Below are positions 47,337 to 53,751 of a stretch of 64,000 nucleotides of DNA, one piece after another (the stretch's first letter is position 1; each line of letters begins with the position of its first letter). The stretch is from Streptomyces varsoviensis. Lineage in GTDB: Bacteria > Actinomycetota > Actinomycetes > Streptomycetales > Streptomycetaceae. The notes under the pieces are model-generated. The model was not told the origin of the DNA, searched no databases, and saw only the letters and a list, made by a program, of their open reading frames with translations. Made by a program: the position numbers and the translations under genes. The stretch is from positions 248,001-312,000 of the forward strand of contig NZ_JOBF01000001.1 in the NCBI RefSeq assembly GCF_000718635.1. Direction: 5' to 3'.

Positions 47337-47999
47337 CTACCGCTTGGGGCACTTCTTCCAGGCGAAGTGGTAGAGGGTGTTGATGCTGCCGTCGGTGGAG
47401 TCCATCGCCATGTAGCTGGTGAGCGCGGGGTCCGCGTTCTTGGCGTCGACCCGCAGCTCGGTGTTGATGTTGAAGTAGCGCTGCTCGCCGCAGGGCGCGT
47501 AGACGCGCGCGTCGAGGTCGGTCTCGTCCGAGGTCTGCCAGTTGCCGTCGTACGGACCGGCGAACCGGTGGCTCAGCCGGGCCGTCTGCTGGGAGCCCTG
47601 GAAGTAGTACCCGGCCTGCTCCAGACCGGTCGCCTTGGCCGCGAGTGAGGCGTAGCCGCGGTAGTCGGCGCGGGCGATCGCGTACGTGAAGCCCTGCGGC
47701 ACATGCACGTCCAGCGCGATCTGACAGTTCTTGCGGCCGTCGGTCGGCTTGCTGTCCTTGCCCGCCTGGGCGAGGTATTCGCTGTACGTCACGGTGAACG
47801 CCGTGTTGTCCGGAGCCACGGCCACCTTCGCGCTGCCGGGCCGGCACCCGGACCCGTTGACCGTGGCCACCGTAATCGTGATCTTGCCGGTCGGCGGCGG
47901 CACATCGTCATCACCGCCACGCGCCGCCGACGAGGGGGCGGCCGAACCGATGAGGACCAACGCCGCCGCGACGGCACCAACACCCAAGGTGCGGAACAT
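47337..47999 (-). CDS. Secreted DUF4360-domain protein
   Basis: The 220-residue protein has a Sec signal peptide (about 1-25, cleavage after SSA) and a DUF4360-like mature part: NGSGCRPGSAKVAVAPDNTAF, then NCQIALDVHVPQGF and paired Cys (ACGEQRYFNIN and a final KKCPKR). The four or so conserved Cys suggest disulfides outside the cell. Function unknown; related proteins occur widely in actinobacteria and fungi. ATG start follows GGAAGGAAG. It is downstream of the TIR gene set on the same strand but separated by 146 nt with a hairpin, so it is probably a separate unit. Confidence 0.75.
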   Translation of the reverse strand: MFRTLGVGAVAAALVLIGSAAPSSAARGGDDDVPPPTGKITITVATVNGSGCRPGSAKVAVAPDNTAFTVTYSEYLAQAGKDSKPTDGRKNCQIALDVHVPQGFTYAIARADYRGYASLAAKATGLEQAGYYFQGSQQTARLSHRFAGPYDGNWQTSDETDLDARVYAPCGEQRYFNINTELRVDAKNADPALTSYMAMDSTDGSINTLYHFAWKKCPKR

Positions 48000-48023
48000 G
48001 GGCTCTTCCTTCCGATCGTCCCG

Positions 48024-48041
48024 CCGCCCCGCACGGGGCGG
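48024..48041. terminator. Small GC hairpin between the membrane-protein gene and the DUF4360 gene
   Basis: CCGCCCC (48024-48030) pairs with GGGGCGG (48035-48041) around a GCAC loop. It could end the upstream minus-strand transcript or sit in the DUF4360 leader; weak evidence for either. Confidence 0.3.
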
Positions 48042-48145
48042 GGCGGCAGGAGGGGACTGCGAGGGAATGGCGAGGGCATGTCAGCACGAGGATCATGAAT
48101 CGGACCCCGCCCGCTCCGAGAGTCGGTGCGAAACTACGCCTTGAT

Positions 48146-49420
48146 TCAGCCGGTGGGCGGCGGGGGATTTCTGGGGGGTTGGGGTGGGGGGCCTTCGTTC
48201 CCCGGCTCCCCGGCGCCCGGCTCGCCGCCGTCCGGTCCCCCGCCTTCCGGCCCCCCGCCTTCCGGCCCCCCGCCTTCCGGCTCGCCGCCGTCCGACTCCT
48301 GATCGCGTGGCTTCTCGTGAGCCGGATCTCCATAACCCGGCGGGGGCGCCGGGGCGTCGAAGCGGCGGCGGACCTCGTCGGCGGCATCGGGCGCGTTCGC
48401 CGCGTCGAGGTCGTTCGCGATCCGCCGGGCGAACAACGCGCGCTCGGCGGCGTCCTCCGCCATGCCGGCCTCGTCCATCAGCCGGTTCAGCAGGTGCGAC
48501 ACGCCCGTGTCGCCCGACGGCTCGTCGCCGGCGAAGTCGTCGTCCGGGAAGGGGCCGTCGGCCGGTGGCGGCTCCTCGAAGGGGCCCGGCCACATTCCGC
48601 CGAACCGCGGTTCCGGCTCGGGACGTGAGCCGGGCACCAGCCGCTGGAAGGGCTCGGGGACGTCCTGGTTGTTGGCCGCCGAGGTGAGCTGGGCGAGCGG
48701 GCCGATGAGGTTCACGGTCTTCTCGACCTCGTCCTCGTTACGCGCCATCCACCACACCACCGCGCTGCCGGTGTCCTTGAGCACGTCCTTTCCCAAGTAC
48801 TCGCGCTTGTTGCGCTCCCAGTTGCGCTCGTGTTCCCAGACGTCCTCGTCCTTGCGCACGGCGGAGAGCTTGGTCAGCCGCTCGGCGTCGGTGTCGCAGA
48901 GGCGGAGCACGACGTTCTCCGCCATGGCCTCCACTCGGCACGTCGGATCGGGACGCATCGTGCCGAGCACGCCGTTGAGCTGGTACTGGGCGAGTGAACT
49001 GCGGTGCGGGGGCTGGAGGACCGTGACGTGCCGGGCCCGTTCCAGCACCGACTCGATCGCCAGCGCGCCCGCGTTGACGTGCGGGGCGTCGGCCGGGGCG
49101 TCCAGCGGACACCAGCGGACGGTGGCGGAGAAGAGGAAGTCGTAGTCGTCCACCCCGCTCGGCAGCGCGATCCCCGAAACGGCCTGCTCCCAGCGCTCCG
49201 CCCACGGAATCGGCCAATCCGGCTCCAGCGCGTGCTCCGGCGGAACCGGCCCGCGGGGGCGAGGGCCGGCCGCGAGGGCGAGACCCGCCCCGACCAGCAG
49301 GGCCGCGGCGGCCACCACCCACGCCCACCGGGGCCACTGCACGGTCAGCCCGACAATGACGAGGATCAGCCCGACGATGACGGTGACGAAGAACGTCATG
49401 GTCTTGTGGCCAGAACTCAT
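48146..49420 (-). CDS. Two-helix membrane protein at the end of the TIR gene set, family unknown
   Basis: The 424-residue protein has two membrane helices (about 8-27 and 32-53), a cytoplasmic or extracellular globular part (about 70-260: WPIPWAERWEQAVSG, CRVEAMAENVVLRLCDTDAE, YLGKDVLKDTGSAVVWWMAR), an acidic Pro-rich stretch, a helical part (about 315-360) and a repetitive Gly/Glu/Pro tail built on EGGGP units. I do not recognise a family. ATG at 49418-49420 has GGGAGG 8 nt upstream; the open frame extends further but without support. It starts 46 nt after the ATPase-like gene, so it is probably in the same transcript. A membrane-acting effector or anchor is possible but inferred only from position. 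Confidence 0.68.
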   Translation of the reverse strand: MSSGHKTMTFFVTVIVGLILVIVGLTVQWPRWAWVVAAAALLVGAGLALAAGPRPRGPVPPEHALEPDWPIPWAERWEQAVSGIALPSGVDDYDFLFSATVRWCPLDAPADAPHVNAGALAIESVLERARHVTVLQPPHRSSLAQYQLNGVLGTMRPDPTCRVEAMAENVVLRLCDTDAERLTKLSAVRKDEDVWEHERNWERNKREYLGKDVLKDTGSAVVWWMARNEDEVEKTVNLIGPLAQLTSAANNQDVPEPFQRLVPGSRPEPEPRFGGMWPGPFEEPPPADGPFPDDDFAGDEPSGDTGVSHLLNRLMDEAGMAEDAAERALFARRIANDLDAANAPDAADEVRRRFDAPAPPPGYGDPAHEKPRDQESDGGEPEGGGPEGGGPEGGGPDGGEPGAGEPGNEGPPPQPPRNPPPPTG

Positions 49421-49466
49421 AGCGCGGCCTCCCGCGTCCGAATCAACTGAGTTTTCCCCGACACGT

Positions 49467-51428
49467 TCACGTGCCGAGGGGGAGGGGCTCGACGCCCTGC
49501 GCTTCGTCGAGCGCGCGGTCGAAGCGGGATACGAGTGCGGCGCGCTGCGGGGCCGCGTACGCCCAGTCCCGGAAGGCGACATGAAGCCTGCCCGCCGCCC
49601 CGGGGCTGCGGGCGCCCGCCCTGGCGAGGACGTCCATCAGCCGCTCGCCCCGGCCTTCCACCAGGGCATCGGCCGCCGCCAGCCAGCGGCAGGCGGGCTC
49701 GCGCCATTCCTCGTGCGAGCGGTACCCGAAGATGTCGGCCCAGCCGGTGACCAGGCGCTCGCGCGCGGCGACGCTGGAGTAGAGGGCCCGGGAGCGGGCG
49801 GCGTGGTCGGCGAGCGCGTAGAAGGCGGTGGCGTCCCGCGGCCACTTGCCGGGCTCCAGCCGGTCGAGGAGCAGACGGAACAGCCGGCCGTCGCCTGCGG
49901 CGAGGGCGAGCAGGGCATCGAGGGCCGGGTTGTCCTTCGCCGGTTTCTCGCGTCGGGCGAGGTGGTGCAGGCGGACGAGGGCCTGGTCGGGGTGGGTCAT
50001 GGCCATCGTCTCGAAGCAGACGACCACGAGTGCGCGCCGCCGCACCATCGGTAGGTACGGGTCCTTGGACCAGGTGTAGATCGCCTTTCGGAAAGCACGG
50101 CCGTGGCGTTCGTGACGGAGCCCCTCCGCGAGGAGCTGGGCCGCGTCGGGCATGAGTCGGCCCTGGTCACCGTTGTGCTGCGTCCAATGTTCGGCTAGCT
50201 CCAACACGTCCTCGGGGCGGTCGGTGCGGAGGCACTGCTCGGCGAAGCGGGGGATCAGCTCGGCGCGCTCGTCGTCGGTGAGCGCACCGCGCTGAACACA
50301 GCCCCCGACCCAGTTGCGGAACGAGTCCCGCAGATCAGGGCAGTAGGTCCAGAAGTGGGCGCGGACCGCCTTGTCGTAGTCGGGAGTGAGGAAGCGGACG
50401 CGGCCATCGGTCCGCGTTTCGGCCTTGATGGCCTTGAACTGCTCGGTGAGGTCGGTGCGTTCCAGCCGTGGTTGCTCGTCGGGCGGGTGGTTGATGGCCT
50501 TCAGCAACTCTTCGGTGGCGTGGAACACCGTGGCCGGGGTGCGTTCATGGAGCATCGCGAGCGAGAGGGAGAGCGCCCGACGCCGTCCGTCCAGCGAGGC
50601 GATGAAGGCGGCGACTTCGGGCGTACGGTCGCTGACGAGGGCGAGGGCGCGCGAACACCACTGGGGGAACCCGTCGGGCCGATCGGAGCAGCCGTCCCGT
50701 TGTTCCCGGATGGAGCGCGCCAGTTCGGCGATGTCCTGTAAGCGGGTGCGGAGCAGATAGTCGGGTAATTCGGGGACGGTGTTCAGCTCGGAGGGTGAGG
50801 GCGTGATGCCGTCGAGCCGCAAGTACCGCATCAGTACGTCCCGGCCGCGCGGCCGCAGGATCTGGACGGTGAACTGCCCGGGGCCGCCTTGCTGGAGGTA
50901 GCGGAGGCCGTACGGCAGCACCACCACGAGCCGCGCGTCCTTCTGCCGCACCACGTCCCGGAACGCGGAAAGCTCGCTCTGCACGGCGAGGTAGTGTGTC
51001 TCGTCGCTGTTCGAGAGGTCCAGTAGAAGGCGGTCGCCTTCGCCGACCACCGAGGCATCCAGGGCCCGGGAGCCCTCGTCATCGGAGGTGTCGGGGAGCT
51101 CGTGGAGACTGCCCGTGCCGCCGGGTGACCGATGCAGCAGCATCAGCGCCGCTGCCCGTCGGCCGCTGCCCGGCTGCCCGTCGAGCAGGACAGTGCTGTG
51201 ATCGCGAAGCATGTCGCGGGCCTTGCCATACCGTTCGGGTTCGGTGAAGCGCCTGTCGAGCCATTCGCGTTCGTCCTGGGCCACGGCGAGCCGGTCGCGA
51301 TTTCGCCGGCCCACCCGCGAAGCCGCCTGAAAGTAGAAGTTGTTGAGCTGCTGGCCTTCACCCGTGTTGGTGGGCCCGTGGGCCTGGTTGACGTAAGTTG
51401 CGAGGGACTCCAGCATCGGGTCGGTCAT
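49467..51428 (-). CDS. ATPase-like protein with degenerate P-loop, partner of the TIR protein
   Basis: The 653-residue protein starts with an N/G/Q-rich motif (residues 9-34: LATYVNQAHGPTNTGEGQQL, then NNFYFQ) that matches the end of the adjacent TIR protein. Next is a P-loop-like core: GQPGSGRR at 84-91 in place of GxxxxGK(S/T), LLLDLSN (Walker B-like, Asp137) and RLVVVLPYGL. The rest (about 230-640) looks helical and is rich in Ala/Leu/Arg, without a recognised repeat. It resembles STAND-type sensors in layout. The Walker Lys is Arg90 and the Ser/Thr is Arg91, so nucleotide hydrolysis is doubtful. The ATG overlaps the TIR stop by 4 nt. Confidence 0.72.
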   Translation of the reverse strand: MTDPMLESLATYVNQAHGPTNTGEGQQLNNFYFQAASRVGRRNRDRLAVAQDEREWLDRRFTEPERYGKARDMLRDHSTVLLDGQPGSGRRAAALMLLHRSPGGTGSLHELPDTSDDEGSRALDASVVGEGDRLLLDLSNSDETHYLAVQSELSAFRDVVRQKDARLVVVLPYGLRYLQQGGPGQFTVQILRPRGRDVLMRYLRLDGITPSPSELNTVPELPDYLLRTRLQDIAELARSIREQRDGCSDRPDGFPQWCSRALALVSDRTPEVAAFIASLDGRRRALSLSLAMLHERTPATVFHATEELLKAINHPPDEQPRLERTDLTEQFKAIKAETRTDGRVRFLTPDYDKAVRAHFWTYCPDLRDSFRNWVGGCVQRGALTDDERAELIPRFAEQCLRTDRPEDVLELAEHWTQHNGDQGRLMPDAAQLLAEGLRHERHGRAFRKAIYTWSKDPYLPMVRRRALVVVCFETMAMTHPDQALVRLHHLARREKPAKDNPALDALLALAAGDGRLFRLLLDRLEPGKWPRDATAFYALADHAARSRALYSSVAARERLVTGWADIFGYRSHEEWREPACRWLAAADALVEGRGERLMDVLARAGARSPGAAGRLHVAFRDWAYAAPQRAALVSRFDRALDEAQGVEPLPLGT

Positions 51429-52174
51429 CAGCGGTCACCGTCCTCTTCGCGACGGGAGGAGCCGAACTGGTAGCGGATCTCCCCTTGATTGTCGTAGCTG
51501 GTTCCGTGGCCGTTGTAATGAGGGTTGTTGACCTGCGACCCGGGGCCCGTGTTGAGCGGACCGTTCGAGTCCTGCACGTACGTGCCGAGCTCACCCTGGA
51601 AATTACCGATTCCGCCACGCTGTCCGGTGTTGTTCACGGACGGTCCCGCAGGCTCCTGCGCCTTCTTCTTACGCGCGTCGGGACGCCTGTCCAGCGCGGC
51701 CAGCTCCGGTACCCGCCGGACCAGCCGGTCACCGAGCCGGGTGAGGTCGGTAGTGGACGTCCGTTGCGAAAACCGCTCGAACTGGCACTCCGCCAGCCTG
51801 GACAGCGACCTCGGCAACCGTCGGGGATCGAGCTGTTCCGTCTTCCGTTCGAGCAGTACCGGTACGACCAGCACCCCGCACTCGAATGCGGTCTCCAGTT
51901 CACGGCGCACCCAGTCCGCGGGGTTGTTCAGCGCCCTGCGCCCCCTCCGCTTCGGGTCGGGGACATCGAGCCAGTCCGGGCCGATGAGCGCCAGCAGGAC
52001 GCTGCTGCGCCGTACCTTGTTGTCGAGCGTCTCGACGTAATTGGAGCCCAACTCGATGGAGCCTCCCGCGAGGAATGCGCTGTCCTCCCCGAACCGCTCT
52101 TCCAGCACCCGCTTGAATTCGTACGCGATCGGCTTGGCGCCCATGACGCGGAAATTGATGAATATCTCGTGCAT
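51428..52174 (-). CDS. TIR-domain protein, probable NADase effector
   Basis: The 248-residue protein has an N-terminal TIR domain of the bacterial TIR_2 type (about 1-155): MHEIFINFRV at strand A, YVETLDNKVRRSSVLLALIG, then DWVRRELETAFECGVLVVPV, where Glu92 is the likely catalytic Glu of NAD-cleaving TIRs. A Lys/Arg linker (about 163-175) leads to an N/G/Q-rich tail (180-240) containing LGTYVQDSNGPLNTGPGSQV then NNPHY, which mirrors the start of the neighbouring ATPase-like protein. GAGAGGA upstream overlaps the end of the regulator gene, 14 nt away. TIR proteins of this kind deplete NAD or make signalling nucleotides when activated. Confidence 0.85.
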   Translation of the reverse strand: MHEIFINFRVMGAKPIAYEFKRVLEERFGEDSAFLAGGSIELGSNYVETLDNKVRRSSVLLALIGPDWLDVPDPKRRGRRALNNPADWVRRELETAFECGVLVVPVLLERKTEQLDPRRLPRSLSRLAECQFERFSQRTSTTDLTRLGDRLVRRVPELAALDRRPDARKKKAQEPAGPSVNNTGQRGGIGNFQGELGTYVQDSNGPLNTGPGSQVNNPHYNGHGTSYDNQGEIRYQFGSSRREEDGDR

Positions 52175-52188
52175 GATGTGCGGTCCTC

Positions 52189-53526
52189 TCAGAGAGACGA
52201 ATGGGTCACCAGGCTCGACAGCTCCGGGGCCAGCCCCCGCACCGCCGCATTGCGCGGGTAGCGCCCCAGCACCCGCGCCAGCCGTCGCAGATCCGCCGTG
52301 ATCGTCGCGGAGCGCACCAGGTCGACGGCGTCGAGGAGGCCGCGCGTCACGGCGCACGCCTGCTCGATCTCGCCGGCTGCGGCGTGGGCGAGAGCCCGCC
52401 GCACGCCGTACCGCGACCGGGTGCGCAGCGCGTCGGCGGGGAGGCGGGCGGTCTCCCGGTCGAGGGCCTCGGCGGCGCGGCGCGGGTGGCCGAGTTCGTA
52501 CAGGCACCAGCCGGTGAACATCGAGACCACGTCGGGCAGGTGGGACGCGCCGATCACCGGCGAGGACGGGTCCGCGGCGTCGAGGGCGAGCAGGTCGCGG
52601 GACCGGTCCAGGCTGCGCATGCAGGCGTCGTGATCACCGGCCACGGCGTGGCTCTGGGCGAGGTGCTGCGCCGCCAGGCCGCGGATGCGGGGCGGGGCGG
52701 CGCTGGTCAGGGCGTGGTCGGCGAGGCGGATGGCCGTGGCCGTGTCGCCGCGGAAGAGGCTGACGAGCGAGCGGCGCACGAGCGCGTAGACGGCGAGTTC
52801 GTTGTCGCCGCCGGCGGTCGCGAGGTCGACGGCCCGGGCGGTCCACCACAGTGCGGAGTCGTCGTTGCCGGACTCCTGGGCCATCCAGCCCGCGTACTCC
52901 GCGTACCGGGAGGCGAGCACCAGCAGTTCTCGCCGAGTGGCCGGGCCGGAGCGGGCGGCTTGCTGTTCGAGGCTGTGGGTCTGGGCTATGAGCGGGGGAA
53001 GGACGCCGCCGGGGCCCGAGAGCTGGCCGAGTCGGCGGAACTGGTCGAACATCGCCCGGTGGGCGTCGACCAGGGTCGTCGCCCCGGTGTCGGTGGCGAT
53101 CTGTACGCCGCCGACGCCCATGGCGAGAACCGAGACGGCTCCCGCCGTGAGGACTCGGCGGCGGTTCATCGGGCGGAACGAGCCCGTTCCGTCTTTGCCC
53201 AAGCGCATGAGCCACACCTCATCGTCGTGATGTGCGTTGTCGTGGTGCGCGTCGTCGTGACGCGGACCGTTGTGACGCGGGTCGGAACCCGGCCGGCCGG
53301 TCATCGCGGGCCGGTCGGGGACCAGGGCGGCGAGCGCGCCCCCGGCCCCGAGCGCGGTGTCGCAGAGCCGTGACAGCTCCGGCGTGGGGCGCTTGAGCCC
53401 CCGTTCCACCTTGCTCAGTTGCGCCTTGCTGTAGTGCACCGACTGGCCGAGCCGCTCCAGGGACCACTCCGCGGCCAGGCGCCGTCTGCGCAGCTCCCGC
53501 CCGAACTCGTACGGCTGCTCCGGCAT
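52189..53526 (-). CDS. XRE-type HTH regulator with His/Asp-rich linker and TPR-like region
   Basis: The 445-residue protein has an XRE HTH (about 6-62: FGRELRRRRLAAEWSLERLG, SKAQLSKVERGLKRPTPELS), a His/Asp-rich linker (about 81-103), a twin-Arg-like hydrophobic segment (NRRRVLTAGAVSVLAMGVGG, 121-140) and a helical repeat region resembling TPRs (about 185-430). Streptomycetes have many such regulators. ATG follows GGAGGGTGAA. It is the first gene of the minus-strand set ending in the TIR, ATPase-like and membrane-protein genes, and probably controls it. The hydrophobic segment might tether it to the membrane; this is inferred. Confidence 0.82.
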   Translation of the reverse strand: MPEQPYEFGRELRRRRLAAEWSLERLGQSVHYSKAQLSKVERGLKRPTPELSRLCDTALGAGGALAALVPDRPAMTGRPGSDPRHNGPRHDDAHHDNAHHDDEVWLMRLGKDGTGSFRPMNRRRVLTAGAVSVLAMGVGGVQIATDTGATTLVDAHRAMFDQFRRLGQLSGPGGVLPPLIAQTHSLEQQAARSGPATRRELLVLASRYAEYAGWMAQESGNDDSALWWTARAVDLATAGGDNELAVYALVRRSLVSLFRGDTATAIRLADHALTSAAPPRIRGLAAQHLAQSHAVAGDHDACMRSLDRSRDLLALDAADPSSPVIGASHLPDVVSMFTGWCLYELGHPRRAAEALDRETARLPADALRTRSRYGVRRALAHAAAGEIEQACAVTRGLLDAVDLVRSATITADLRRLARVLGRYPRNAAVRGLAPELSSLVTHSSL

Positions 53527-53614
53527 TTCACCCTCCGTACTCCACGCGCCGGGCAGGCGTTCGCCGCGAGTAGCGTGCGACAGGCCGACCGGCGGAACAA
53601 GGCGAATGGGGACG

Positions 53615-53655
53615 TTTCCCGTTTCCCGTTCAGATTGCCGTTCGGGGCTTTCCCG
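53615..53655. promoter_or_regulatory. Repeated TTTCCCG motif upstream of the XRE regulator
   Basis: TTTCCCG occurs at 53615-53621, 53622-53628 and 53649-53655, about 90-130 nt before the regulator start in the divergent gap with priA. It could be an operator of the XRE protein; no further support. Confidence 0.3.
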
Positions 53656-53751
53656 TGGGTGGGCGGAGGGAACGCGGCGGGGGAGGGGGCGTGAGGTGCA
53701 GGGGGGCGGGCTTGGAGGGGTGTGTCGGTGGGGTCTGCTAAGACTGGAGCT

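Noticed and set aside
47246..53751. Prophage, integrative element or transposon origin of the TIR region
   Set aside because: No integrase, transposase, tRNA target, phage genes or terminal repeats were seen; only gene order suggests insertion.
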